From assembly GCA_046758065.1 (NCBI GenBank), contig JBHHZM010000009.1, forward strand, positions 1-41,401: a DNA stretch of 41,401 nt, written 5' to 3'. The notes under the pieces were generated by a model that worked only from the letters and a program-made list of their open reading frames with translations, was not told where the DNA came from and searched no databases. Shown here piece after piece: positions 15,500 through 23,569 of the stretch. The translations under genes and the position numbers were made by a program. Each line of letters begins with the position of its first letter. Position 1 is the stretch's first letter. This DNA is from JBHHZM01 sp046758065. GTDB lineage: Bacteria; Pseudomonadota; Alphaproteobacteria; JAAXGF01.

Positions 15500-16976
15500 G
15501 CCCGCCCCGGGGGCGGTCGGGAGCCGCGCCGCCGTCCGCCGCCGCGCCGCCGCCTCCCCGGCGCGCGCGAACGGCGTGCGCATCGACGACGCCTTGCTGT
15601 TCGACGCGGTGCTGCGCCAGGATCTGGCGAGCTTCACCGCCAAGGCGTTCCACACCGTCGACCCGGCCGCCCGATACCTCGACAACTGGCATGTGCGCCT
15701 GATCTGCGAGCATCTCGAGGCCTGCGCCCGCGGCGAACTGACGCGCCTGATCGTCAACGTACCGCCGCGCCATCTCAAGTCGATCTGCGTCTCGGTCGCA
15801 TGGCCCGCCTGGCTGCTCGGTCACGACCCGGCGAAGCGGACCATGGCGGCGAGCTACAGTGCGGCGCTCAGCGTCAAGCACGCGCAGGACTGTCGCCTCG
15901 TCGTGACCGCTCCGTGGTACCGGCGGATCTTTCCCGGCGTCGAACTCGCTTCCGACCAGAACGAAAAGCACAAGTTCCAGACCACCGCGCGCGGTCATCG
16001 CATCGCCACCTCGGTCGGCGGCACGGCGACCGGCGAAGGCGCCGACGTGCTGATCGTCGACGATCCGCACAACCCGCGGCAGGCGATGAGCGACACGGCG
16101 CGCGAGGCGGCGCTCGACTGGTTCGACCAGACCTTTTCGAGCCGCCTCAACGACAAGCGCCGCGGCGTCATCGTGGTCGTCATGCAGCGCCTGCACGAGC
16201 GCGATCTCACCGGGCACCTGCTCGCCAAGGGCGGCTGGCATCATCTCTCGCTGCCGGCCGAGGCCGAGCGCCGGACGGTCATCGCGTTCGCCGGCATGCG
16301 CGTGGTGCGCGGCGCCGGCGATCTTCTGCATCGCGAGCGCGAAGGTCCGGACGAAATCGCCCGCGCCAAGCGCGAACTCGGTGCCTACGCCTTCGCCGCC
16401 CAGTACCAGCAGCGTCCGGCGCCGCTCGCCGGCGGCGTCGTCAAGGCGGCGTGGTTCCGCCGCTACCGCGCGGCGCCGGCCAATCCGCGGCGTATCGTCC
16501 AGTCGTGGGACACCGCGCATAAGGCGTCGGCGCTCAACGATCCGAGCGTCTGCGGGACTTGGGCCGAGACCGAAACCGGCTATTACCTGCTCGACGTCGT
16601 ACGCCGGCGCATGGAGTATCCCGACCTCAAGCGCGCCGCGAAAAGCCTCGCCGCCAAGTGGCGGCCCGACGCCGTGCTGATCGAGGACAAGGCGAGCGGC
16701 CAGTCGCTCATCCAGGACCTGCGCGCCGAGACCGTGCTGCCGGTGATCGCGGTGCGGCCCGAGGCCGACAAGCTGACGCGCATGAGCACGGCGAGCCCGG
16801 CGATCGAAGCGGGCCGCCTGTTCCTGCCCGAGGACGCCCCCTGGCTCGCCGACTACGAGATGGAGATGACAAATTTTCCCAACGGCGCCAACGACGACCA
16901 GGTCGACATGACCAGCCAGTTTCTGCGCTGGGTCGGATCCCGGCGATCGACGCGCCCGCGCCTCAGGAGGTTGTGA
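15456..16976 (+). CDS. Phage terminase large subunit
   Basis: The protein has up to 506 residues from GTG 15456; GTG 15576 (MRIDDALLFDAVLRQDLASF) is an alternative that avoids the overlap and a low-complexity N-terminus. The ATPase has the Walker-A variant VNVPPRHLKS (about residue 100) and Walker B VLIVDDPHNP. The RNase H-like nuclease has WDTAHK, VLIEDKASG and NDDQVDM. This is the packaging motor of the psiM2-ORF9-like terminase group. Its last base overlaps the portal ATG, which has GGAGG upstream. Confidence 0.93.
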   Translation: MTSSIVSNAGTGWAEPAPGAVGSRAAVRRRAAASPARANGVRIDDALLFDAVLRQDLASFTAKAFHTVDPAARYLDNWHVRLICEHLEACARGELTRLIVNVPPRHLKSICVSVAWPAWLLGHDPAKRTMAASYSAALSVKHAQDCRLVVTAPWYRRIFPGVELASDQNEKHKFQTTARGHRIATSVGGTATGEGADVLIVDDPHNPRQAMSDTAREAALDWFDQTFSSRLNDKRRGVIVVVMQRLHERDLTGHLLAKGGWHHLSLPAEAERRTVIAFAGMRVVRGAGDLLHREREGPDEIARAKRELGAYAFAAQYQQRPAPLAGGVVKAAWFRRYRAAPANPRRIVQSWDTAHKASALNDPSVCGTWAETETGYYLLDVVRRRMEYPDLKRAAKSLAAKWRPDAVLIEDKASGQSLIQDLRAETVLPVIAVRPEADKLTRMSTASPAIEAGRLFLPEDAPWLADYEMEMTNFPNGANDDQVDMTSQFLRWVGSRRSTRPRLRRL

Positions 16977-18292
16977 TGGACTGGAAATCACTTTTCCGCA
17001 CGCTCGCCCCGGACGGCCGCAAGGCCTCCGCGGCGCGCCGCTTGATTGCCCTCGATCAGGTCGGCCGGCCGGTGTGGTCGCCGCGCCGCTTCGACGCCTT
17101 CGCCGACGAAGGCTACCGCAAGAACGTGATCGCCTTCCGCGCGGTGGGCGAGGTGGCGCAGGCCGCAGCGAGCGTGCCCTGGCGCCTGTTCCGGCGCGCC
17201 GGCGGGCGGTGCGTCGAGATCGCCGAGCATCCCTTGCTCGGGCTCCTTGTCCGGCCCAACCCGCTGCAGGCGGGACCCGCCTTGCTCGAAGCGGCTTACG
17301 CTTTCCGGCTTATTGCCGGCAACGCCTTCATCGAGGCCGTGACGCCCGAGGGCCGGCCTCCGGTCGAGCTTTATGCGTTGCGCCCCGACCGCATGCGCGT
17401 GATCGCGGGCGCGGCGGGGCTGCCCGCCGCCTACCGCTACACCGTCGGCGGACGCAGCCGCGACTTTCCGGTCGATCAGGTGACGGGCCATTCGGCGATC
17501 CTGCACCTGCGCGCCTTTCATCCGCTCGACGACTGGCTCGGATTGAGTCCGCTCGAGGCTGCGGCCTTCGCCATCGACCAGCACAACCAGGCGGGCGCCT
17601 GGAACCAGGCGCTGCTGCAGAACGGCGCCCGGCCCTCGGGCGCGTTGATGGTGCAGGGTTCGGGAGAGGGAACCGCCGGAACGCTCTCCGACGAGCAGTT
17701 CGAGCGCCTCAAGGGCCAGATCGACGAGCTCTACACCGGGGCGCGCAACGCCGGCCGGCCGGTGCTGCTCGAGGGCGGGCTTACCTGGCAGGAGATGAGT
17801 CTGAGTCCGAAGGACATGGATTTCATCAACGCCAAGCACACCGCGGCGCGCGACGTTGCGCTCGCCTTCGGCGTACCGCCCCAGCTCCTCGGCATTCCCG
17901 GCGACAACACCTACTCGAACATGCGCGAGGCGCGACTCGCGCTGTGGGAGGACACCGTGCTGCCGCTGGTCCGTCAGCTCACCGCCGAGCTCAACTGCTG
18001 GCTCGCGCCCCGCTTCGGCGACGGCCTCGAGCTCGCCGGCGATCCGGACGAGATCCCGGCGCTCGGTCTGCGTCGCGAGCGGTTGTGGGAAAAACTCGGC
18101 CGCGCCGACTTCCTCACCGTCAACGAGAAACGGGCGGCCGCCGGCTACGGCGCGATCGCGGGCGGCGATGTGCTGGCCCGGCCGCGGAGCCGGACGCCGG
18201 CGCGCCAGGACGACGACGCGGCCGAACCGCGCGCGGCGGGCAGGCGAGACCAAAACACGGGCAATTCCCGGCCCAGCGCTCGCGCGGCCTGA
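16976..18292 (+). CDS. HK97-family phage portal protein
   Basis: The protein has 438 residues. Typical portal motifs are YRKNVIAFRAVGEVAQAAAS, EHPLLGLLVRPNP, FRLIAGNAFIEAV, HLRAFHPLDDWLGLSPLEAA and VPPQLLGIPGDNTYSNMREA. It forms the dodecameric vertex through which DNA is packaged. GGAGG lies 6 bases before the ATG. The C-terminus is disordered and charged. In GTAs and HK97-like phages the next gene is normally the protease; here it is gp10. Confidence 0.93.
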   Translation: MDWKSLFRTLAPDGRKASAARRLIALDQVGRPVWSPRRFDAFADEGYRKNVIAFRAVGEVAQAAASVPWRLFRRAGGRCVEIAEHPLLGLLVRPNPLQAGPALLEAAYAFRLIAGNAFIEAVTPEGRPPVELYALRPDRMRVIAGAAGLPAAYRYTVGGRSRDFPVDQVTGHSAILHLRAFHPLDDWLGLSPLEAAAFAIDQHNQAGAWNQALLQNGARPSGALMVQGSGEGTAGTLSDEQFERLKGQIDELYTGARNAGRPVLLEGGLTWQEMSLSPKDMDFINAKHTAARDVALAFGVPPQLLGIPGDNTYSNMREARLALWEDTVLPLVRQLTAELNCWLAPRFGDGLELAGDPDEIPALGLRRERLWEKLGRADFLTVNEKRAAAGYGAIAGGDVLARPRSRTPARQDDDAAEPRAAGRRDQNTGNSRPSARAA

Positions 18293-18368
18293 CGGAACGC
18301 CGGCGGCGGAAGCGCGCTTTTCGCGCGCGTTGGCCAATCCAGTTATCGACCGAGGAGGAACGAACGTC

Positions 18369-18740
18369 ATGGCGAATGCCGAACGCGGCGAGATCGACGT
18401 AACGTTCGACGGCGCGTCCTACACGCTCCGCCCCACGTTTCAGGCGCTCTGCGAGATCGAGGACGAAACCGGCATGGGGATCGCCGCCATCGTCCAGCGC
18501 TTTCGGAAAGCCGAATTCGGCGTGCGCGAGGTGACGGCGATCATGGTCGCCGGCATGACGGCCGCGCATGGCGATGCGGCGCCCGCGCGAGCCGCGGTCG
18601 AGGCGGCGATCGGCGACGGGCGTTTCGACGCGCTGGCGACCACCGCCGCCGCCTTCCTCGCCGCCGCGCTCGCCGGCATCGGCGCCCCGCCGCGGGAGGC
18701 GCCGCCAAAAAAACCGCCGCCGCCCGGGACCGCGGTCTGA
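18369..18740 (+). CDS. GTA gp10-like tail assembly chaperone
   Basis: The protein has 123 residues. MANAERGEIDVTFDGASYTL, FQALCEIEDETGMG and EVTAIMVAGMTAAHGD are the signature of the gene transfer agent gp10 family (PF11836 type), which acts with gp10.1 as a tail assembly chaperone. A GAGGAGG RBS precedes the ATG. The C-terminus is Pro/Lys-rich and contains an A7 run (18707-18713) in the codons AAA-AAA, giving a potential -1 frameshift into gp10.1. It is separated from the tail tube gene by almost 10 kb. Confidence 0.87.
   Translation: MANAERGEIDVTFDGASYTLRPTFQALCEIEDETGMGIAAIVQRFRKAEFGVREVTAIMVAGMTAAHGDAAPARAAVEAAIGDGRFDALATTAAAFLAAALAGIGAPPREAPPKKPPPPGTAV
18707..18713 (+). other. Candidate -1 frameshift slippery heptamer A-AAA-AAA
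   Basis: The zero frame reads CCA-AAA-AAA-CCG, so the heptamer is in the exact X-XXY-YYZ phase for -1 slippage. The -1 frame is open from here through gp10.1 to the stop at 18998-19000, and would add 95 residues to the first 115 residues of gp10. A GC-rich palindrome (GACCGCGGTC, 18728-18737) follows 14 bases downstream and could aid pausing. Confidence 0.55.
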
Positions 18741-18757
18741 CCCCCTGGCGGCGCTAC

Positions 18758-19000
18758 ATGGCGGTCGGACTCGGCATGCTCGGACTCAGCTCCCGTGAGT
18801 TCTGGGAGATGACGCCGGCCGAATTCCACGCCGCGCTCGACGGTCGCCGCGAGGCGCAAAGTCCGCTTGACCCGAGAGGCGGGGCTGCCACGCCCGCCGA
18901 ACTCCGGGATCTCATGGCGCGCTTTCCCGACGGGAAGAGGGGAGCAAATCCCGAGGGTCCGGCTCCCGGGCGCGGTGGCCCGCCGGTCACGGGTGAGTGA
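18758..19000 (+). CDS. GTA gp10.1 / rcc01693-like tail assembly chaperone
   Basis: The product is at least 80 residues. GLGMLGLSSREFWEMTPAEF and ELRDLMARFPDGKRG match the rcc01693/DUF2376 family found after gp10 in GTAs. The ATG at 18758 has no good RBS, and the preceding codons (LTPWRRY) look like the normal family N-terminus without any start codon. It is in the -1 frame of gp10, so much of it may be made only as a gp10 frameshift extension. The C-terminus is longer than usual, being Gly/Pro-rich. Confidence 0.8.
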   Translation: MAVGLGMLGLSSREFWEMTPAEFHAALDGRREAQSPLDPRGGAATPAELRDLMARFPDGKRGANPEGPAPGRGGPPVTGE

Positions 19001-19025
19001 ATCCGCGCAGTCCGGAATTGCGTAA

Positions 19026-19041
19026 GGGGGATAAATCCCCC
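19026..19041. promoter_or_regulatory. Candidate operator B (perfect-arm palindrome)
   Basis: GGGGGATAAATCCCCC has 7-base arms around AA, the strongest copy of the palindrome found at 13488 and 19133. It lies 26 bp after gp10.1, in the 273-bp gap before the tape measure. It is a candidate repressor site. Confidence 0.5.
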
Positions 19042-19109
19042 AATGGTTGTCGGGCAACGGCGACGCACCTCTCGAACCCGCATGGAGCTTGTCTATTCGG
19101 AAATTTTCA

Positions 19110-19148
19110 TTGACCATTCTGCCCGCAATAAAGTAGGATATTTCCTAC
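19110..19148 (+). promoter_or_regulatory. Candidate internal promoter with operator C
   Basis: TTGACC (19110-19115) and TAGGAT (19134-19139) are 18 bases apart, and the -10 lies inside the palindrome GTAGGATATTTCCTAC (19133-19148). A repressor bound here would block this promoter. It would drive the tape-measure and head genes with a leader of about 120 bases. The TAGGAT -10 is a 4/6 match. Confidence 0.45.
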
Positions 19149-19273
19149 AGTCGGAGACGTGACGGCGCAACGGTTCGAACCGCCGAATTCACTCCGAACA
19201 CTCGACATTCAAGAGCAAATCCGAAGGACGCGGTGATTGCGCGTCCGGGTCGGACAACGCCGTGAGGACTGTC

Positions 19274-20059
19274 ATGACGACCGCAAGCCAGGTTTCGCCC
19301 GACGTTCTCCGCCGAATTCGGGCGACGCTCGACCGCGAATCGGGGATCCTGGCCGACATCGGTGCGCTCCTGACGCCTTTCGCCGCAGTCGAGAGCTTCG
19401 TCGCCCGCTCGAACGATGCGTTTTCGGGTCTGCGCTTCGTTGCCCGCGATTCGTTCGACGATCTCGAACGCATCGCCGGCACGACCTTCGGGCGCCTCGA
19501 GCGGATCATGACGGGTGCGCTCGCGACCGGCAAGTTCGCGTGGCGCGATCTCGCCCGCACCGCGCTCGACGCGATCCGCGACATCCTGAGCGCTCAGCTC
19601 GACGCGGCGGGGGTTTTTTCGGGTGCGGGCGGCGGGCTGTTCGGCGGCGGGACGTTCAATCCGGTCCTCAGCCTGCTCGGCGGCATCGGCAGCCTGTTCG
19701 GCGGCGGCGGTTTTCTCGACAGTGCGGCGACGCGGACCAGCCTGCCGGGCGGCATCGGCGGCTTCGCGAAGGGCGGTCCGGTCGCTGCAGGCCGGCCGAT
19801 CCTGGTAGGCGAAGCGGGACCGGAGCTCTTCGTTCCGCCCGGGCAAGGCGAGATCCTGCCCAACGAGCGGCTTTCCGGTCCGGGCGGCCGACCGAGCGTG
19901 ATCAACCAGAAGTTCGTCATGAATGTAAGCCCCGGCGTGCCCGAAGCGGTGCGCGCCGCCATCCTGCGGCTCAAGCCCCAGATTCAGCGCTGGGCGGTCG
20001 AAGCGGTGGTGACCTCGGCCATCCGCGGCGGCGCGGTCGCGCGCATGCCGCGCATCTGA
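19274..20059 (+). CDS. Short phage/GTA tape-measure-like protein
   Basis: The protein has 261 residues from ATG 19274 (GTG 19262 is also possible). The N-terminal half is helical (SFDDLERIAGTTFGRLERIM, TALDAIRDILSAQLDAAG). Then comes a Gly-rich segment and the tape-measure signature GGFAKGGPVAAGRPILVGEA followed by GPELFVPP. It is far shorter than the tape measures of long-tailed phages, but similar in length to the GTA gp11 type, implying a short tail. It is displaced from its usual position after the tail tube gene. Confidence 0.75.
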   Translation: MTTASQVSPDVLRRIRATLDRESGILADIGALLTPFAAVESFVARSNDAFSGLRFVARDSFDDLERIAGTTFGRLERIMTGALATGKFAWRDLARTALDAIRDILSAQLDAAGVFSGAGGGLFGGGTFNPVLSLLGGIGSLFGGGGFLDSAATRTSLPGGIGGFAKGGPVAAGRPILVGEAGPELFVPPGQGEILPNERLSGPGGRPSVINQKFVMNVSPGVPEAVRAAILRLKPQIQRWAVEAVVTSAIRGGAVARMPRI

Positions 20060-20161
20060 GCCCGCCCGGCGTCCGCTTTCTCCGGTCCCCGTCACCGATC
20101 ACGACACCGCGGGGGGCCGCACGGTCCGCCTGCCCGGCGCGCGCTTTCATCTGGAGACGAC

Positions 20162-20821
20162 ATGCACAGACAACGCCTCGAACGGCCCTTCGCAGTGAAG
20201 GCGCTCGACGACCGGGGCGCGTTCGAAGGCTACGCCAGCGTGTTCGGCATCGTCGACGGCTTCGACGATATCGTCGCTTCCGGCGCCTTCGCCCGCAGCC
20301 TCGCCCGCCAGCGCGGCGGACGCGGGGTCAAGCTGCTGTGGCAGCACGACGCGCGCGAGCCCATCGGTGCTTTCGACGAGATGACCGAGGACGCGCGCGG
20401 GCTCTACGTGCGCGGCCGCCTGCTGCTCGATGTGCGTCGCGCCGCCGAGGCGTACGCGCTGCTCAAGGCGGGCGCGATCGACGGGCTGTCGATCGGCTAC
20501 TCCGCGGTCGAGGCGCAAAGCGATCCCGCAACCGGCCTGCGCAGGCTGATCGAGGTCGACCTCTGGGAGATCAGTCTGGTCACCTTTCAGGCTTGCGCCG
20601 GCGCACGGGTGAGCGCGGTCAAGGGCGGGCCTTGCGACGGGATCGACACGATTCACGCGTTCGAGCGCTTCCTGCGCGAAACGGGGGGCTACTCACGCGC
20701 GGCTGCCGGGGCGATCGCCGCCGGCGGTTTCAAGGCGCTCGCCCGGCGCGAGATCGACGGCGAGACGGCCGAGCTGGTGGCGCGTTTGAAGCGCGCCGCC
20801 GCCATCCTCACCAACCGCTAG
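20162..20821 (+). CDS. HK97-family prohead protease
   Basis: The protein has 219 residues. FEGYASVFGIVDGFDDIVAS, LLWQHDAREPIG (His62), AGAIDGLSIGYSA (Ser110) and DLWEISLVTFQA are the motifs of the U35 protease, which cleaves the capsid delta domain. The C-terminal tail (RFLRETGGYSRAAAGAIA) is the part that resembles cleaved scaffold. The capsid gene follows 12 bp later. Confidence 0.93.
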   Translation: MHRQRLERPFAVKALDDRGAFEGYASVFGIVDGFDDIVASGAFARSLARQRGGRGVKLLWQHDAREPIGAFDEMTEDARGLYVRGRLLLDVRRAAEAYALLKAGAIDGLSIGYSAVEAQSDPATGLRRLIEVDLWEISLVTFQACAGARVSAVKGGPCDGIDTIHAFERFLRETGGYSRAAAGAIAAGGFKALARREIDGETAELVARLKRAAAILTNR

Positions 20822-20833
20822 GGAACGGGAACC

Positions 20834-22027
20834 ATGCAGACCAGAGACGTAAAGGCCGCGGTCGATGCACTCGCCACCGCCTTCGAGGAATTCAAGCGCG
20901 CCAACGACGAGGCGCTGCGCCAGAAGGCCGACAAGGGCGCGGCCGACGCGATGACCGAGGCCAAGCTCGCGCGCCTCGACGGCGAGATCGAACGCCTGCG
21001 CGACGATCTCGACCGCGCCCGTGCGAGCCTCAACCGGCCGGCGCGGGGCGCGGCGGGTGCGGCGGTCGAGAGCCCGCGCGAGACCGAACACAAGGCGGCC
21101 TTCCGGGCGTACCTGTGCAAGGGCGACGATTCGGCCCTCGCGGGTCTCGAGCGCAAGGCGCTTTCGGTCGGGGCCGATCCCGAAGGCGGCTATCTCGTAA
21201 CGCCCGCCATGTCCGAACGCATCGTCGGGACGGTGTTCGAAACCAGCCCGGTGCGCCGGGTCGCCGCGGTCGAGACCATCTCGTCCGACAGCCTCGAGAT
21301 GCTGGTCGACAAGGACGATGCGGCGGCCGGCTGGGTCGCCGAAGCCGAGGCGCGGCCCGAAACTGCGACGCCCGACCTCGCCAAGATCAACATCCCGGTC
21401 CACGAGATCTACGCCGAACCGCGCGCGACGCAAAAGCTGGTCGACGACGCCAGCATCGACGTCGAGACCTGGCTCGCCGGCAAGGTGGCCGGGAAGTTCG
21501 CCCGCATGGAGGCGACCGCTTTCGTCAACGGCGCCGGCGTCGGCCAGCCGCGCGGGTTTCTCACCTACCCCGCCGGCGTCGCCTGGGGCGAGATCGAGCA
21601 GATCAACTCGGGCGCGCCGGGGGCGGTGGCCGCCGACGGCGCCGTCGATCTCGCGCACGCGCTCAAGGAGGAGTACGGCGCGAACGCGGTGTGGCTCGTC
21701 AACCGCCTGACGCTCAGGGACCTGCGCAAGCTCAAGGACGCCAACAACCAGTACCTCTGGCAACCGGGTCTCGGCGCGGGCGTTCAGGACACACTGCTCG
21801 GCAGGCCCATCCACGTGGCGAGCGACATGCCCGCGCCGGCCGCCGGCAGCCTGTCGATCGCTTTCGGCGATTTCGCCCGCGGCTACCAGATCGTCGACCG
21901 CATCGGCATCCGGGTGCTGCGCGATCCCTTCACCGCCAAGCCCTACGTCAAGTTCTACACCACCAAACGCGTGGGCGGCGACGTGGTGAACTTCGAGGCG
22001 ATCAAGCTGCAAAAACTGGCGGCGTAG
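20834..22027 (+). CDS. HK97-fold major capsid protein
   Basis: The protein has 397 residues. An N-terminal coiled coil (about 10-65, LDGEIERLRDDLDRARASL) is the delta/scaffold domain. The HK97 shell domain follows from about 100: GGYLVTPAMSERIVGTVF, PVHEIYAEPRATQKLVDDA and FVNGAGVGQPRGFLTYP, then RDLRKLKDANNQYLWQPG. It ends YVKFYTTKRVGGDVVNFEA. It forms the icosahedral head after protease cleavage. Confidence 0.95.
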   Translation: MQTRDVKAAVDALATAFEEFKRANDEALRQKADKGAADAMTEAKLARLDGEIERLRDDLDRARASLNRPARGAAGAAVESPRETEHKAAFRAYLCKGDDSALAGLERKALSVGADPEGGYLVTPAMSERIVGTVFETSPVRRVAAVETISSDSLEMLVDKDDAAAGWVAEAEARPETATPDLAKINIPVHEIYAEPRATQKLVDDASIDVETWLAGKVAGKFARMEATAFVNGAGVGQPRGFLTYPAGVAWGEIEQINSGAPGAVAADGAVDLAHALKEEYGANAVWLVNRLTLRDLRKLKDANNQYLWQPGLGAGVQDTLLGRPIHVASDMPAPAAGSLSIAFGDFARGYQIVDRIGIRVLRDPFTAKPYVKFYTTKRVGGDVVNFEAIKLQKLAA

Positions 22028-22046
22028 CCGAGGCAAGGAGAAGACC

Positions 22047-22421
22047 ATGACCACACGCGATCTCACCGGCAACATCGACGTGCAGACCTCGCTCGATCCC
22101 GGCGCCTACACCGCCACGACGAACGGCACGGGCGTCGATCTGCGCGGTTTCGAAAGCGCGGCCGTCGCCTTCGTCGTCGGCGCCGTCACCGACGGCGCCC
22201 ATACGCCGGCGGTCGAGGACAGCGACGACGGCGCGACCTGGGGGCCGGCGACGCTGTCCGGCGCGCTCGCCGATCTCGCGAGCAATACCAACCAGCGGGT
22301 CGGCTACCGCGGGGGAAAACGCTACCTCCGCGCCAAACTCACGGTTTCCGGCGCCACCATCGGGGCGCAAGCGGCGGCCGTGGTGATCCGCGGCAACGCC
22401 GCCCGGCGGCCGGTGGCGTAG
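22047..22421 (+). CDS. Hypothetical structural protein after capsid (124 aa)
   Basis: The protein has 124 residues, is Thr/Ala/Gly-rich and beta-predicted, with GVDLRGFESAAVAFVVGAVT and TPAVEDSDDGATWGPATLSG. There is no signal or membrane helix. It is 19 bp after the capsid gene with an AGGAG RBS, so it is co-translated with the head genes. The position suggests a head decoration or fibre protein. The family is not known to me. Confidence 0.65.
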   Translation: MTTRDLTGNIDVQTSLDPGAYTATTNGTGVDLRGFESAAVAFVVGAVTDGAHTPAVEDSDDGATWGPATLSGALADLASNTNQRVGYRGGKRYLRAKLTVSGATIGAQAAAVVIRGNAARRPVA

Positions 22422-22524
22422 GCCGGCGTCGTGAGCCGGCGGGCCGGAGGTCGGGGCCATCGCATCCGGCCTCCCGCTCCCGGTTGCCCTTTTCTCGACC
22501 TCGATCTGTGGCGACGGTGACGGC

Positions 22525-23157
22525 ATGAAGGGTTTGACGCGGATCGCGCCGCCGGCGGCGGAACCGGTGACGCTGGCCGAGACGAAATCGCACCTGCGCA
22601 TCGACGACGACGCCGACGACGCGCTCATCACCGACCTGATCGTCGCCGGGCGCCAGGCCGCCGAGGAACATCTGCGCCGCGCCCTGGTGACGCAGAGCTG
22701 GCGGCTTACCCTCGATCGCTTTCCGGGCAGACGGTTTGCCTGGTGGGACGGCGTGCGTCAGGGCACCGCTGTCGTCGAGCCCGCGGGCGGTATCGAACTG
22801 CCGCGCCCGCCGCTCGCTTCGGTCACATCGGTTACGGTCTACGACGACGCCGACACCGCGTTGGTCGTGCCGGCGGCCGACTACTTCACCGACACCGACC
22901 GCGAGCCAGGGCGCATCGTGCCGCGCGCGGGCAAGACCTGGCCGACGGTCGCGCGCGTTGCCAACGGCGTCGAGATCGTCTTCGTCGCCGGCTACGGGGC
23001 AGCCAGCGACGTTCCCGAGGCGATTCGCCAGGGCATCCTTGCGCTCGTCGCGCATTATTACGAGCACCGCGAAGCGGCGGATCCCGCGGGTTCCGCGGCC
23101 GGGCTGCCGCCCGGCGTCGCGGCGCTGTGGCGTCCTTTCCGCGTGCTGGGGCTCTAG
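22525..23157 (+). CDS. Head-tail connector (phiE125 gp8 / GTA gp6 type)
   Basis: The protein has 210 residues. LTRIAPPAAEPVTLAETKSH, LRIDDDADDALITDLIVAGR and LVTQSWRLTLDRFPGR are the N-terminal helical connector signature (TIGR02215 type). GVEIVFVAGYGAASDVPEAI and ILALVAHYYEHREA come at the end. It forms the adaptor ring under the portal. The 103-bp gap before it contains a GGCCGGA/TCCGGCC stem (22442-22471). Confidence 0.88.
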   Translation: MKGLTRIAPPAAEPVTLAETKSHLRIDDDADDALITDLIVAGRQAAEEHLRRALVTQSWRLTLDRFPGRRFAWWDGVRQGTAVVEPAGGIELPRPPLASVTSVTVYDDADTALVVPAADYFTDTDREPGRIVPRAGKTWPTVARVANGVEIVFVAGYGAASDVPEAIRQGILALVAHYYEHREAADPAGSAAGLPPGVAALWRPFRVLGL

Positions 23158-23172
23158 GAGCCTGTCCCGGTA

Positions 23173-23502
23173 ATGGACGTGCGGGCCGGCGCGCTGCGTC
23201 ATCGGGTGGCGTTGCAATCGGCGGTCGAGACCGCCGACGGCGGCGGCGGGTTCGGTGTCGCCTGGAGCGACGTCGCCACCGTCTGGGCGGCGATCGAGCC
23301 GCTCAAAGGCACCGAGCGCCTGCGCGCGCAACGGCTCGAAAACCCGGTGAGCCACAAGGTGACGATCCGCTATCGCGGCGGCGTAACGGCGGCGATGCGC
23401 CTGAAGTTCGGGACGCGAATCTTCGACATCCGCGCCGTCATCAACCCGCGGGAGCGCAACCAGCGGCTCGAACTTCTTTGCGAGGAAGGCGTCGGAAGCT
23501 GA
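23173..23502 (+). CDS. Phage head closure / head-tail adaptor protein
   Basis: The protein has 109 residues. MDVRAGALRHRVALQSAVET, AWSDVATVWAAIEPLKGTE and HKVTIRYRGGVTAAMRLKFG, plus INPRERNQRLELLCEEGV, match the SPP1 gp16-like/GTA gp7 stopper family (PF05521). It closes the head and joins it to the tail. It is 15 bp after the connector gene. Confidence 0.88.
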   Translation: MDVRAGALRHRVALQSAVETADGGGGFGVAWSDVATVWAAIEPLKGTERLRAQRLENPVSHKVTIRYRGGVTAAMRLKFGTRIFDIRAVINPRERNQRLELLCEEGVGS

Positions 23503-23569
23503 GGCGGCGCGGTCCTTGCCAATCTCCCCTCCGGACGCTGATTGCACCTGAAAACAAGGGTTTTGACAG

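Noticed and set aside
15474..16991. Open frame of 505 codons opposite the terminase
   Set aside because: It is an antisense shadow; the plus strand carries ATPase and nuclease motifs in order.
19237..22050. Open frame of 937 codons on the plus strand across tape measure, protease and capsid
   Set aside because: It runs out of frame over three recognised genes and is Arg-rich, the usual GC-driven shadow.
22442..22471. GGCCGGA/TCCGGCC stem after the capsid-associated gene
   Set aside because: It has a 16-base loop and no T-tract; in this GC-rich DNA such stems are expected by chance, so I did not call a terminator.
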